From NCBI RefSeq assembly GCF_001426745.1, contig NZ_LMFI01000011.1:1-64000 (forward strand): 64,000 nt of DNA. The letters run 5' to 3'. This document shows, in pieces, positions 1 through 8,499 of this stretch (positions within the stretch are counted from its first letter, which is position 1; every line of letters starts with the position of its first letter). Origin of the DNA: Nocardioides sp. Root140 (GTDB taxonomy: Bacteria > Actinomycetota > Actinomycetes > Propionibacteriales > Nocardioidaceae). The position numbers were made by a program, and so were the translations under genes. The notes under the pieces are model-generated. The model did not search any database, was not told the origin of the DNA, and saw only the letters and a program-made list of their open reading frames with translations.

Positions 1-180
1 AGCCCCGCCTGGCTGGACTTCCTCCGCCGCCTCCTGCGTCGACTCAACCCCACCCGACGACGACGCTCGGCACCCCGAGTCATCAAGCGCAAGTACGTCA
101 AGTGGCACGTCAAACGCGCCCATCACGCCACCTGGCCCCAGCCCAAGGGCCTACCGACCTACACGGTAACTCCGCCCTAA
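1..180 (+). CDS. IS4-like transposase, C-terminal fragment (cut by window edge)
   Basis: An open frame runs from base 1 to a TAA stop at 178-180 and gives about 59 residues. It is very basic and contains RVIKRKYVKWHVKR followed by THATWPQP-like residues (actual HHATWPQPKG). This arrangement of VKRK, VKR and WPQP is how the C-termini of many actinobacterial IS4-family transposases end. The start lies outside the window, so intactness and catalytic DDE residues cannot be judged. The sequence CTGAACGGTATTGAC just after the stop could be part of the terminal inverted repeat, but the other end is not visible. Family assignment is from recall of family C-termini. Confidence 0.6.
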   Translation, partial: SPAWLDFLRRLLRRLNPTRRRRSAPRVIKRKYVKWHVKRAHHATWPQPKGLPTYTVTPP

Positions 181-307
181 CTGAACGGTATTGACGCTAG
201 GCGCGGGCACCCTGGCCGGGCATCGCGCTGCGGTACCCATCCGGGCTCCGACCCTGGTAGGAGTCGCCACCCGCCCGCGGAGTGATGGCAACGGCGCGTG
301 AGTTCCC

Positions 308-313
308 TAGGCT
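308..313 (+). promoter_or_regulatory. -10 box TAGGCT of leaderless histidine kinase gene
   Basis: TAGGCT ends 6 bases before the ATG at 320, so transcription would start at or next to the start codon. No ribosome binding site is visible. Inferred from sequence only. Confidence 0.5.
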
Positions 314-319
314 GGCCAC

Positions 320-1546
320 ATGTCTGTCGACCTGGGCGCGTTCGTGCGTGCGCTGCGCGCCCGCATCGAGGACAAGGGCGCCTCCCGCGGACTCGTCTAC
401 CCGTGGTGGATCGCGGTCATCACCTCGGTCGGCCAGGTCGGCGCCATGCTGGTCGCGGCCGCACAGCGCGACGTTCTCTGGACGCCGCAGCCCGTGGTCC
501 TGGCGGTGCTGCTGATCGCCGTCCCGCACGCCCTGCACTTCGTGCTGCGCGACTGGCTGCACTGGAGCATCGGCACGGCGTTCGGGTTGGCCGGTGTGGG
601 CTGGATGCTGTCCGCGCCGATGGTCGTCGACACCAACGCCGACGCGACCGTGCTCGCCCTGGCCCTGCTGGTCGGCGAGATGACCACCACCGAAGGTGCG
701 CGCCTCGGCCTCTTCGTGGGCGGGCTGTCGGTGGTGATGATGTTCGTCATCGAAGGACCGGATGCCCTCGAGCTGGGGCTGCCGTCGATCCTGGTGGCGT
801 TCATGATCGGCTACACGCTGCGGTGGCAGATGCGCGCGATCTCCGCCGAACGCGACGCAGTCGACGGCGCCCGCGCCCGTGCCGCCCTCGAGGAGCGCCA
901 GCGCATCGCGCGCGAGATCCACGACCTCGTCGCGCACTCGCTCAGCGTCACCCTGCTGCACGTGACCGGTGCCCGCCGGGCGTTGACCGAGGACCGCGAC
1001 GTCGACGACGCCGTCCACGCCCTCGAGGACGCCGAACGGATCGGACGCCAGGCGATGGCCGACATCCGGCGCACCGTCGGCGTCCTCAACAACGGCCCGC
1101 GCTCCGACGTACAGGCGGCCCTGCCCGCGGCCGGTGACATCCCGGGGCTGGTCGACGACATCCGGGCCGCCGGGCTCGAGGTCGACTTCGCGGAGTCCGG
1201 CGACCCGTCCGGCGTGCCCGAGTCGGCCGGCCTCTGCCTGTTCCGTGCGGTGCAGGAGTCACTCACCAACGTGGCCCGGCACGCGCCGTCCGCGCCCGCG
1301 CAGGTGCGCGTCGACTACTCGTCGCGCGGCGCGACCCTGACGGTGCGCAACCCGGCGCCGGCGGCGGCGCGACGTGGCACCGGCGGCTCCGGGCTGGCCG
1401 GCATGGCGGCCCGGGTCGAGCAGTTCGGTGGCACCTTGTACGCCGGACGCGATCCGGGCGCGGCCGACCAGTGGTTGGTGGAGGTGGACCTCCCGGGTTC
1501 GGCGGAGTGGTGCGTGGTGAAGCGGATGAAGGGAAGGGCTCGATGA
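320..1546 (+). CDS. NarL-type sensor histidine kinase (HisKA_3)
   Basis: A 408-residue membrane histidine kinase. The N-terminal half (about residues 28-165) has several hydrophobic segments. It is followed by a dimerisation helix with REIHDLVAHSLS, the HisKA_3 H-box, in which His201 is the likely phospho-acceptor. The C-terminal HATPase shows an N-box around FRAVQESLTNVARHA and a G-box GGSGLAGMAARV. It autophosphorylates and passes phosphate to the response regulator encoded next; the two genes overlap by the ATGA at 1543-1546, which implies translational coupling. The ATG at 320 was chosen because a -10 box lies 6 bases upstream; starts at 282 or 298 would put the promoter inside the gene. 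The signal sensed is not apparent. Confidence 0.85.
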   Translation: MSVDLGAFVRALRARIEDKGASRGLVYPWWIAVITSVGQVGAMLVAAAQRDVLWTPQPVVLAVLLIAVPHALHFVLRDWLHWSIGTAFGLAGVGWMLSAPMVVDTNADATVLALALLVGEMTTTEGARLGLFVGGLSVVMMFVIEGPDALELGLPSILVAFMIGYTLRWQMRAISAERDAVDGARARAALEERQRIAREIHDLVAHSLSVTLLHVTGARRALTEDRDVDDAVHALEDAERIGRQAMADIRRTVGVLNNGPRSDVQAALPAAGDIPGLVDDIRAAGLEVDFAESGDPSGVPESAGLCLFRAVQESLTNVARHAPSAPAQVRVDYSSRGATLTVRNPAPAAARRGTGGSGLAGMAARVEQFGGTLYAGRDPGAADQWLVEVDLPGSAEWCVVKRMKGRAR

Positions 1547-2226
1547 ACCCGGTGCGGGTGCTGCTGGTCGACGACCAGGAGCTGGTGCGGTCCGGGCTGC
1601 AGCGCATCCTGCGCCGCCGTGACGGGTTCGAGGTCGTCGGCGAGTGCGCCGACGGTGCCGAGATCCCGGGCACGCTGGCCGAGCTCGCCGCGGCGTACGA
1701 CGGCACGGGTGCCCCGGTCGACGTGGTGGTGATGGACCTGCGGATGAAGCGGGTCGGTGGCATCGAGGCGACCACGCGGCTGCGCACCGACCCGGAGGCG
1801 CCACCGGTGCTCGCGCTCACCACGTTCGACGACGACGAGCTGCTCTCCGGTGCGCTGCGCGCCGGAGCCGCGGGGTTCGTGCTCAAGGACTCGCCCGCCG
1901 AGGACCTCATCCGCGCCGTGCGCGCGGTCGCCGCGGGTGACTCGTGGCTCGACCCCGGCGTGACCGGGCGGGTGCTGAGCACCTACGTGCGCACCGGCCC
2001 CGAGTCGGCACAGCGCCCGGAGGAGCTGACCGCCCGGGAGTACGAAGTGCTCCAGGCCATCGGGCGCGGCCTGGCCAACAGCGAGATCGCTTCGGCGCTG
2101 CACATCTCCGAGCTGACCGTGAAGAGCCACATCGGCCGGGTGTTCACCAAGCTGGACCTGCGCGACCGTGCGGCCGCCGTGGTCTATGCGTTCGACCACG
2201 GCATCGTGACGCCCGGTGGCTCCTAG
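1543..2226 (+). CDS. NarL/LuxR-family response regulator
   Basis: A 227-residue two-domain regulator. The receiver domain begins VRVLLVDDQELVRSGL, with acidic residues near 11-12, and the phospho-acceptor is Asp65 in VVVMDLRMKR. The C-terminal LuxR-type helix-turn-helix (about 162-220) reads LTAREYEVLQAIGRG and ISELTVKSHIGRVFTKL. It is the cognate partner of the kinase just upstream: the ATG at 1543 overlaps the kinase TGA. A longer frame starting at 1471 exists but lies inside the kinase gene and lacks the receiver start, so it was rejected. Target genes are unknown; NarL-type pairs of this kind in actinobacteria often control neighbouring transporters, but none lies beside it here. Confidence 0.88.
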   Translation: MNPVRVLLVDDQELVRSGLQRILRRRDGFEVVGECADGAEIPGTLAELAAAYDGTGAPVDVVVMDLRMKRVGGIEATTRLRTDPEAPPVLALTTFDDDELLSGALRAGAAGFVLKDSPAEDLIRAVRAVAAGDSWLDPGVTGRVLSTYVRTGPESAQRPEELTAREYEVLQAIGRGLANSEIASALHISELTVKSHIGRVFTKLDLRDRAAAVVYAFDHGIVTPGGS

Positions 2227-2259
2227 CAGGGCTCGGTCCAGAGCGAGGGCGCCCGGGCA

Positions 2260-3009
2260 CTAGTCGCTGGTGCGGTGCACGTTGTTCTGGGCGGCTTGGG
2301 CACGCGGCTTGATGACCAGCTCGTCGATGTTCACGTGGGCCGGTCGGGTGGCCACCCACGCGATGGCGTCGGCGACGTCCTCGGCGACCAGGGGGTCGGG
2401 TACGCCGGCGTACACCGCGTCGGCCTTGGCCTGGTCGCCACCGAAGCGGACCAGGGAGAACTCCTCGGTGTGCACCATGCCGGGCGCGATCTCGCTGACC
2501 CGGATCGGTTCGCCGAGCAGCTCGAGGCGCAGGGTCTGGGTCACCACCTTCGTGCCGTGCTTGGCCGCGACGTAGCCGGCGCCGGTCTCGTAGGGGACCC
2601 GCCCGGCCGTGGAGCCGACGTTGACGATGACGCCGTCCCCGCTGGCTCGCAGGGCCGGCAGCAGCGCCTGCGTCACCCGCATCAGCCCGACCACGTTGAC
2701 GTCGTACATCGCCTGCCACTGCTCGGCGTCGGCCGACTCGACGGGCGCGGAGCCGAAGGCGCCGCCGGCGTTGTTGACCAGCACGTGGACCGATTCGCCG
2801 ACGGCTCGTGCGAGGCCGTCGACCGACGCGGCGTCGGTGACGTCACAGGCCACCGCGAGGCCGTCGATCTCGGCGGCGAGCTGCTCGATCCGGTCGGTAC
2901 GGCGTGCGGCGCAGACCACCCGGAACCCCTCGGCGGCGAGCGCTCGGGCGGTGGCGGCGCCGATCCCGCTGGAGGCTCCGGTGACGACTGCTGTGCGGCG
3001 AGTGCTCAT
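2260..3009 (-). CDS. SDR-family NAD(P)-dependent oxidoreductase
   Basis: A 249-residue classical short-chain dehydrogenase. The Rossmann glycine motif is GASSGIG near residues 11-17, the structural motif is NNAG, and the catalytic set is Ser in NVGSTAG followed by YVAAK (Tyr and Lys four apart). The ending PGMVHTEEF and DVADAIAWVATRPAHVNIDEL resembles the YdfG/serine dehydrogenase-like group, enzymes that act on 3-hydroxy acids. The substrate cannot be fixed from sequence. The ATG at 3009 was chosen; the frame extends further upstream, but the extension is not SDR-like and overlaps the opposite-strand region. The gene converges on the response regulator. Confidence 0.85.
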   Translation of the reverse strand: MSTRRTAVVTGASSGIGAATARALAAEGFRVVCAARRTDRIEQLAAEIDGLAVACDVTDAASVDGLARAVGESVHVLVNNAGGAFGSAPVESADAEQWQAMYDVNVVGLMRVTQALLPALRASGDGVIVNVGSTAGRVPYETGAGYVAAKHGTKVVTQTLRLELLGEPIRVSEIAPGMVHTEEFSLVRFGGDQAKADAVYAGVPDPLVAEDVADAIAWVATRPAHVNIDELVIKPRAQAAQNNVHRTSD

Positions 3010-3147
3010 GGCGAGGATTGTGCCGGATGGAGAGACGAGTGGCAGGGACGGGCCAGCCACGGCACACTGGGTCGGTGGCGCGTCGGGGTGGCGTGCCTGC
3101 GCGTGCACGAGAGCGCGCCTGCGTGTGCACAGAGAGGAAGCGTCGAC

Positions 3148-3498
3148 GTGCGTGGACTGGCCGCCGTGACCGGGATCCTGGGTGGGCTGTGCCTTGTCGT
3201 CCGCCACTTCATCGACAGTGCCGATCCCTTGCAGTGGGCGGGCTTCGGACTTCTGGGCGTCGCGGTCCTCTGCATCGGGCTGATGCTGGTCCCGAAGGCT
3301 CCGGTCTGGCTGCAGGCCATCGTCGCGGTCGGCGTCGTGTGCCTCGCCGGCTCGGTGCTGGTCACCCTGCACAGCGAGCTCGACCCTGACCCGGTCGATC
3401 TCGGCGTCGGTGTCCTGGCCGTCCTGCTGTTCCTGTTCCTCGCCGTCCGGTGGCGTGGGTCCCGTGCGCCACGCACCCACGGCTCGCACAGCCGCTGA
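3148..3498 (+). CDS. small integral membrane protein, unknown function
   Basis: A 116-residue protein made largely of hydrophobic segments: about residues 3-17, 27-47, 53-72 and 83-98. It ends in a short basic tail. The GTG at 3148 has a good ribosome binding site (AGAGAGGAAG at 3131-3140), and this supports it over the much longer upstream frame, which is a shadow of the SDR on the other strand. It has no recognisable catalytic motif. It is divergent from the SDR and lies upstream of mshA, separated by a heptanucleotide repeat. Confidence 0.65.
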   Translation: MRGLAAVTGILGGLCLVVRHFIDSADPLQWAGFGLLGVAVLCIGLMLVPKAPVWLQAIVAVGVVCLAGSVLVTLHSELDPDPVDLGVGVLAVLLFLFLAVRWRGSRAPRTHGSHSR

Positions 3499-3512
3499 CG
3501 CCTGCACCCTCC

Positions 3513-3547
3513 CGCATGCCGCATGCCGCCTGCCGCCTGCCGCCTGC
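3513..3547 (+). repeat. heptanucleotide tandem repeat (5 copies)
   Basis: Two copies of CGCATGC are followed by three of CGCCTGC, a perfect 7-base period over 35 bases. It lies between the small membrane protein stop and mshA, about 77 bases before the mshA start. Short-unit tracts like this can change copy number by slippage. Confidence 0.8.
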
Positions 3548-3623
3548 CGGCGGGAACAGCCGGGAATAGCAGGCCTGCCACCGTGGTTCTGGGGAGGATG
3601 ACCCGAGGAGGTACGACGCGCAG

Positions 3624-4883
3624 ATGAGCCGCATCGCGATGATCAGCCTGCACACCTCGCCGCTGGACCAGCCGGGCACCGGCGACGCAGGCGGCATGAA
3701 TGTCTACGTGGTCGAGCTGTCCCGACAGCTGGCCCGTCGCGGCATCGCCGTCGACATCTTCACCCGGGCCACGTCGTCGACACTGGATCCGATCGTCGAG
3801 TTCTCCGACAACATCCTGGTGCGCCACGTGCACGCCGGACCCTTCGAGGGGCTGACCAAGTCCGAGCTCCCGGGGCAGCTGTGCGTCTTCGCGCGCGAGG
3901 TGCTGCGCGCCGAGGCGGCGAACCTGCCCGGCCACTACGACGCGGTGCACTCGCACTACTGGCTCTCCGGACAGGTCGGCGCGCTGGCCCGTGACCGTTG
4001 GGGCGTCCCGCTCGTCCACTCGATGCACACCATGGCGAAGGTGAAGAACGAGGCGATGGCCGAGGGAGACACCCCCGAGCCGATCGCGCGCGTGCTCGGC
4101 GAGGAGCAGGTCGTCGAGGCCGCCGACATGCTGATCGCCAACACCGACCTCGAGGCCAAGCAGCTGATCGAGCTGTACGACGCCGAGCCCGGACGGGTCG
4201 AGGTGGTGCACCCGGGTGTCGACCTCAACGTGTTCCGTCCCCGCATCGACGCCCGCGAACGCCTCGGGCTGCCGGCCGACGCCCAGGTGCTGCTCTTCGC
4301 CGGTCGGCTCCAGCCGTTGAAGGCGCCCGACGTCCTCCTCAAGGCCGTGCACGTGCTGCTGACCGAGGACCCGTCCCTCCGTGCGCGCCTCGTGGTGCCG
4401 ATCGTGGGCGGACCCTCCGGGTCCGGGCTCGAGCACCCGGAGGCCCTGGCCGACCTGGCCCACGACCTCGGGCTCGACGACGTGGTGCGGTTCGTGCCGC
4501 CGGTCGCCCAGTCCGTGCTGGCCGACTGGTGCTCGGCCGCGACCCTGGTCGCCGTACCGTCCTACAACGAGTCGTTCGGCCTGGTCGCCGTGGAGGCGCA
4601 GGCCGCCGGAGCGCCCGTGGTCGCGGCTGCCGTCGGCGGCCTGCCGACCGTCGTCCGCGACGAGCACTCCGGCCTCCTGGTCGACAGCCACGAGCCCCGC
4701 GACTGGGCGCACGCCCTCGGCCGGGTCCTCCGGGAGCCCGGGCTGCACGCCCGCCTGGCCGCCGGTGCGGTCGAGCAGGCGCGGCAGTTCTCGTGGGAGC
4801 GCACCGCGGACCGTACCCTCGAGGTCTACCGCCGGGCTGCCGGACTGATGAGGGAGGACGAGGCGATTGTCACCGCAGGTTGA
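3624..4883 (+). CDS. mshA: D-inositol-3-phosphate glycosyltransferase MshA (mycothiol synthesis)
   Basis: A 419-residue GT4-type glycosyltransferase. It transfers N-acetylglucosamine from UDP-GlcNAc to 1D-myo-inositol 3-phosphate, the first step of mycothiol synthesis in the cytoplasm. The N-terminus carries ISLHTSPLDQPGTGDAGGMN, typical of MshA. The C-terminal Rossmann domain contains FAGRLQPLKAPDVLL and the nucleotide-sugar region PSYNESFGLVAVEAQAAGAPV with the EX7E pattern. A ribosome binding site, GAGGAGG, precedes the ATG at 3624. The next gene (YbjN-type) overlaps its 3' end, the same order as Rv0486-Rv0487 in Mycobacterium tuberculosis, which strengthens the call. Confidence 0.93.
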   Translation: MSRIAMISLHTSPLDQPGTGDAGGMNVYVVELSRQLARRGIAVDIFTRATSSTLDPIVEFSDNILVRHVHAGPFEGLTKSELPGQLCVFAREVLRAEAANLPGHYDAVHSHYWLSGQVGALARDRWGVPLVHSMHTMAKVKNEAMAEGDTPEPIARVLGEEQVVEAADMLIANTDLEAKQLIELYDAEPGRVEVVHPGVDLNVFRPRIDARERLGLPADAQVLLFAGRLQPLKAPDVLLKAVHVLLTEDPSLRARLVVPIVGGPSGSGLEHPEALADLAHDLGLDDVVRFVPPVAQSVLADWCSAATLVAVPSYNESFGLVAVEAQAAGAPVVAAAVGGLPTVVRDEHSGLLVDSHEPRDWAHALGRVLREPGLHARLAAGAVEQARQFSWERTADRTLEVYRRAAGLMREDEAIVTAG

Positions 4884-5382
4884 GGCAGAACGGCCCGATC
4901 ACGATCGGGTCGAGGTCGTCCGCGCCTGGCTGGTCGACAACGAGGTCGCCTACGACGAGGGCGCCCCCGGCGTCTTCTCGTTCTCGCTCCCGGGTGAGAA
5001 CAAGCTGCAGACTCCGGTGCGCGTCGACGTCGGCCCGCACGCGCTCGGCGTCCACGCGTTCGTGTGCCGCAACCCCGACGAGAACCACGAGGGCGTCTTC
5101 CGCTGGCTGCTGGAGAAGAACCTGCGGCTGTACGCCGTCGCGTTCGCCATCGACCGGCACGGTGACATCTACCTCGACGCCCGGCTGCCGCTCTCGTCGA
5201 CCAACGCCGACGACCTCGACCGCCTGCTCGGCACGGTGCTGGCCACCGCCGACGAGTCGTTCAACACCATCCTCGAGCTCGGCTTCGCCTCCTCCATCCG
5301 CAAGGAGTGGGAGTGGCGCATCTCGCGGGGCGAGTCCACGAAGAACCTCGAAGCGTTCCGCGGGTGGCTCGAGCAGGAGTAG
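4867..5382 (+). CDS. YbjN domain-containing protein
   Basis: A 171-residue soluble protein with the YbjN/type III secretion chaperone-like fold: central VRVDVGPHALGVHAFVCRNP and YAVAFAIDRHGDIYLDARLPL, and a helical C-terminus with FNTILELGFASSIRKEWEW. The TTG start at 4867 lies inside the mshA 3' end and has AGGGAGGACGAGG upstream, so translation is probably coupled to mshA. This mshA-ybjN pairing is conserved in actinobacteria (Rv0486-Rv0487). The molecular role of this family is not established. Confidence 0.82.
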   Translation: MSPQVEAERPDHDRVEVVRAWLVDNEVAYDEGAPGVFSFSLPGENKLQTPVRVDVGPHALGVHAFVCRNPDENHEGVFRWLLEKNLRLYAVAFAIDRHGDIYLDARLPLSSTNADDLDRLLGTVLATADESFNTILELGFASSIRKEWEWRISRGESTKNLEAFRGWLEQE

Positions 5383-5391
5383 GTTCCGCCC

Positions 5392-5748
5392 ATGACAACG
5401 GTTGCCTACGTGATCGCCGGCCTCGTCGCCGCACTGCACCTCTGGTTCCTGGTGCTCGAGATGTTCCTCTGGACGGCGCCGGCCGGTCGCAAGGCCTTCG
5501 GGCTCACGGCGGAGTTCGCGGAGGAGACCAAGGCGCTGGCCGCCAACCAGGGCCTCTACAACGGGTTCCTCGTCGCCGGCCTGGTCTTCGGGATGATCCG
5601 CGGCGACGAACCGACGATCGCGTTCTTCCTGGCGTGCGTCGTGGTGGCCGGCGTCTACGGCGCGGCCACCGTGAGCCGCAAGATCCTGTTCGTCCAAGCC
5701 GTGCCCGCCCTGATCGGCCTGATCCTCCTCATCCCCGCTCTCACCTGA
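5392..5748 (+). CDS. DUF1304 family membrane protein
   Basis: A 118-residue protein with four hydrophobic segments (about residues 3-27, 57-72, 76-92 and 98-117). It contains LEMFLWTAP and ANQGLYNGFLVAGLVFG, features of the DUF1304 family. It starts 9 bases after the ybjN stop and probably belongs to the mshA transcription unit. Its TGA stop (5746-5748) overlaps the first base pairs of a 21-nt repeat array that follows. Function unknown. Confidence 0.85.
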   Translation: MTTVAYVIAGLVAALHLWFLVLEMFLWTAPAGRKAFGLTAEFAEETKALAANQGLYNGFLVAGLVFGMIRGDEPTIAFFLACVVVAGVYGAATVSRKILFVQAVPALIGLILLIPALT

Positions 5749-5940
5749 CCCGTCGCCAGTTCTGATCGACCCGTCGTTAGTTTCGATCGACCCGTCGTGA
5801 GTTCTGATCGACCCGTCGTGAGTTTCGTTCGACCCGTCGTGAGTTCTGATCGACCCGTCGTGAGTTTCGATCGGCACGAAAGACTGGCGACGGGTCGCCC
5901 AGAATTGGCGACAGGTCAACCTGAACTGGCGACGGGTCGC
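5747..5940 (+). repeat. 21-nt tandem/inverted array, copy 1
   Basis: Six direct units of exactly 21 bases start at 5747, 5768, 5789, 5810, 5831 and 5852. Each begins GACCCGTCG and continues with a variant of TGAGTT. Unit tails alternate strictly between TTCTGATC and TTTCGATC or TTTCGTTC. After a 10-base linker come three inverted units with core ACTGGCGACGGGTCG (from 5883, 5904 and 5925), again 21 bases apart. Direct and inverted arms are complementary except at a constant two-base position, so the whole region could fold into long imperfect hairpins. It fills most of the gap between the DUF1304 gene and the peptidase gene. Not a CRISPR array: there are no unique spacers. Confidence 0.9.
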
Positions 5941-5973
5941 GTGAAGTCAGTCCCACGCGTCACTTTCGTCACT

Positions 5974-5979
5974 TACGCT
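5974..5979 (+). promoter_or_regulatory. -10 box TACGCT, leaderless C39-like peptidase gene
   Basis: TACGCT ends 7 bases before the ATG at 5987, with no ribosome binding site in between. This fits a leaderless transcript. Confidence 0.5.
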
Positions 5980-5986
5980 GTCGGGC

Positions 5987-7369
5987 ATGGCCTTCCCCTC
6001 CGCTCGTCGTACGCCGTCACGCCTGGCCGTCGTACTCCTGATCGCCGCGCCCTTGGCCGCCGCCGCACCCCTGGCCACGGCTGCGCGTCCGGCCGCGACT
6101 GCGCCCCTGGCCGCAGCGCAGGTTGCCGCTCCGGCAGCCATCACGTCCTCAGCCGGTACGTCGCACGCGTCGCCCGCGGTCGTCGTACAGCGGGCGGGGG
6201 CCGTCACGCCGCGGGTGCAGACCACCCGCTGGAGCAGCAACGCCGAGCTCGCGACCGGCCTGCGCAACGGCAGCCTGATCAGCAACGGATCGCTGCAGTT
6301 CGCAGCCCGGCCGATGGGGTCGGCCAGCCTGCGTGATCCCTACGGCTCGGGGCGCTCGGTCCGCTACGACTACGCACGCTGGACCTCGCCGTGGGTGGCG
6401 CCGGGCTTCGACGCGACCAACCTCATCGCATCGTGGAACGCCCGCGTGCCGGCCGGCACCTACCTGCGGATCGACGCGCGCACGAAGTCGGCGACGGCGG
6501 CCAGCTCGTGGGACACGCTCGCGGTGTGGGGCTTCACCGTCGAGAGCATCCATCGCTACTCCGGTGAGGCGCAGACCGACGACCTCAACAAGCTGAACAC
6601 CGACACCCTGGTCAGCCAGGGCACCAGCCGGATGCGCCAGTGGCAGCTCCGCGTCACGCTGATGCGGCGCAGTGGCACCACCGCGACGCCGCGCCTCGAC
6701 TCGATCGGCGCGGTCGCGGCGAACTTCACCACGCGCACCGCGGCGACTTCGCCGACCTCGATGCGCGCGACCAGCGAGAGGGCGGTGCCGAAGTTCTCCC
6801 AGATGATCCACACCGGCCACTACCCGCAGTGGGACGCGGGCGGCGAGGCCTGGTGCTCGCCGACGTCGACGGCCATGGTGCTGCGCTACTACGGCCGCGG
6901 GCCGAGTCCGGAGCACTACGCGTGGACCGGTGAACGCGATGGCCAGGTCGACCACGCTGCGCGCTACACCTACGACCACAACTACCAGGGCACCGGCAAC
7001 TGGCCGTTCAACACCGCCTATGCCGGGCAGTACTCCACGGACGCCTTCGTCACCCGCCTGCTGAACCTGCGCGACGCCGAGCGGTTCATCCGGGCCGGCA
7101 TTCCCGTGGTGGTCTCCATCGCGTTCGCGCGTGGCGGTCTCGACGGGTCGCCGCTGACCTCGACGCCGGGCCACCTGGTGGTGATCACGGGGTTCGCGGC
7201 CGACGGCCGGGTGATCGTCAACGACCCGTCTGCCGCGACGAATGCCGGCGTACGCCGGGTCTACCGTCGCGACCAGTTCGAGCGCGCGTGGCTCGGTGGG
7301 TCCGGCGGCGTGGCCTACGTGATCCGCCCGCCCGGCAGAGCCCTTCCCGGCGATTCCCCCCGCTGGTGA
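5987..7369 (+). CDS. secreted C39-like (papain-fold) peptidase
   Basis: A 460-residue exported protein. An Ala-rich signal peptide covers about residues 1-35. A middle region (about 80-255) may form a beta-sandwich/binding module. The C-terminal peptidase_C39-like domain carries the probable catalytic set Cys290 in GGEAWCSPTSTAM, His396 in PGHLVVITGF and Asp413 in VNDPSA. Proteins of this kind are annotated as C39-family or NlpC-like peptidases; the substrate is unknown and there is no bacteriocin transporter here, so a leader-peptidase role is unlikely. It is followed by 32-nt repeats and the convergent EamA gene. Confidence 0.8.
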   Translation: MAFPSARRTPSRLAVVLLIAAPLAAAAPLATAARPAATAPLAAAQVAAPAAITSSAGTSHASPAVVVQRAGAVTPRVQTTRWSSNAELATGLRNGSLISNGSLQFAARPMGSASLRDPYGSGRSVRYDYARWTSPWVAPGFDATNLIASWNARVPAGTYLRIDARTKSATAASSWDTLAVWGFTVESIHRYSGEAQTDDLNKLNTDTLVSQGTSRMRQWQLRVTLMRRSGTTATPRLDSIGAVAANFTTRTAATSPTSMRATSERAVPKFSQMIHTGHYPQWDAGGEAWCSPTSTAMVLRYYGRGPSPEHYAWTGERDGQVDHAARYTYDHNYQGTGNWPFNTAYAGQYSTDAFVTRLLNLRDAERFIRAGIPVVVSIAFARGGLDGSPLTSTPGHLVVITGFAADGRVIVNDPSAATNAGVRRVYRRDQFERAWLGGSGGVAYVIRPPGRALPGDSPRW

Positions 7370-7370
7370 C

Positions 7371-7455
7371 CCACCCGCGATACTCCCTGACGTTCCGGCC
7401 CTCCACCCGCGATACTCCCTGACGTTCCGGCCCTCCACCCGCGATACTCCCCGAC
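7371..7455 (+). repeat. 32-nt tandem repeat, left copy
   Basis: Two perfect 32-base units (7371-7402 and 7403-7434) are followed by a degenerate partial third. The core reads GATACTCCCTGACGTT then CCGGCCCT. It begins two bases after the peptidase stop and lies before the convergent EamA gene. The same core occurs in the opposite orientation at 8526-8614. Confidence 0.88.
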
Positions 7456-7481
7456 GATTCCGTGGTCGGCCGTCGCGGCAG

Positions 7482-8420
7482 TCATGTCGTGACGGGTTGG
7501 TCGGCCGGTACGCCGGCCAACGGCTCCGGCTCGCGGGCCTTCGTACGGCGCCGTGAGACGAGCACGCCGACCACGCACAGCACCCCTCCGACGTACGCCA
7601 GTGCCGGAGGCGTCTCGCCGAGCAGCACGGCAGCCAGCACGATCGCGATGACCGGCACCAGGAACGTCGTGATCGCGAGGCGGCCGGCGTCCATGTGGGT
7701 CAACGCGAAGGCCCAGGTCGAGAACGCGAGGGCGGTCGGGAAGACGCCGAGGTAGAGGATCCACAGCCACGACGAGGCGCTGCCGTGCTCCACCAGGTCG
7801 ACGAACTCACCGGTGAACGGCGAGGCGGTGAGCAAGCCGATCACGCAGGCCAGGAACGTGATCTCGAACGGGTGCAGTCGCCGGGTCAACGGCTTCTGGC
7901 AGACCACGCCGATGCCGTAGGTGATTGCCGCGAGCACGGTCAGCAGCACGCCCCACAGGTCGCGGTCGCCGGACTGGTCGTTGGCCAGCGCGATGATCGC
8001 GACGCCGGTGAAGCCGATGGCGATGCCGACCACCAGCCACTTGGTGAGGCGCTCGTCGAGGAACACCGCGGCAAGCAGCGCTACCAGCAGCGGGCCGATC
8101 TGGATCAGCATGGCCGCAGTGCCGGCGTCGATGCGGCGCTCGGCCTCGTTGAGGGCGAGGTTGTAGATGCCGAACCACATCACGCCGCACGCGATGAGCA
8201 GCGGCCACTCACGCCCACGGGGCCAGGTGCGCGGACGCCGATAGACCATGATGCCGAGCACGATCGCCGCGATGCCGAGCCGCCCGATGGTCAGCGCACC
8301 CGGGGTCACGTCGTGCCCGAGGTGCCGGATCGCCACGAAGGCGGACGCCCAGCACACAAGGGTGAATCCGGCGGCTGCGGTGGGCAGCCAGGTGCGAGTC
8401 AGGGCTGGGGAGTTCGTCAC
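7482..8420 (-). CDS. EamA/DMT-superfamily transporter
   Basis: A 312-residue polytopic protein with ten hydrophobic segments arranged as two EamA repeats. The first repeat contains CWASAFVAIRHLG and ends in GIYNLALNEAERRIDAGTAA; the second contains PTALAFSTWAFALTHMDAG and VPVIAIVLAAVLLGETP. These are typical of drug/metabolite exporters of the RhaT/YdcZ-like group. The substrate cannot be inferred. The GTG at 8420 has a -10 box TAGGCT 6 bases upstream. The gene sits between two arrays of the same 32-nt repeat placed in opposite orientation. Confidence 0.88.
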   Translation of the reverse strand: MTNSPALTRTWLPTAAAGFTLVCWASAFVAIRHLGHDVTPGALTIGRLGIAAIVLGIMVYRRPRTWPRGREWPLLIACGVMWFGIYNLALNEAERRIDAGTAAMLIQIGPLLVALLAAVFLDERLTKWLVVGIAIGFTGVAIIALANDQSGDRDLWGVLLTVLAAITYGIGVVCQKPLTRRLHPFEITFLACVIGLLTASPFTGEFVDLVEHGSASSWLWILYLGVFPTALAFSTWAFALTHMDAGRLAITTFLVPVIAIVLAAVLLGETPPALAYVGGVLCVVGVLVSRRRTKAREPEPLAGVPADQPVTT

Positions 8421-8426
8421 TCACCA

Positions 8427-8432
8427 AGCCTA
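8427..8432 (-). promoter_or_regulatory. -10 box TAGGCT, leaderless EamA transporter gene
   Basis: On the minus strand TAGGCT ends 6 bases before the GTG at 8420, a leaderless arrangement. Confidence 0.5.
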
Positions 8433-8499
8433 GGGACCGGCGTACGTCGTTGCCGAGCGATTTTCGGACAGCGTTGCGCGACATCCCGCCGTACTCCCC

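Noticed and set aside
5747..5940. CRISPR array
   Set aside because: Units are 21 bases with only 5-7 variable bases between cores, followed by inverted units; there are no unique 30-40 base spacers and no cas genes.
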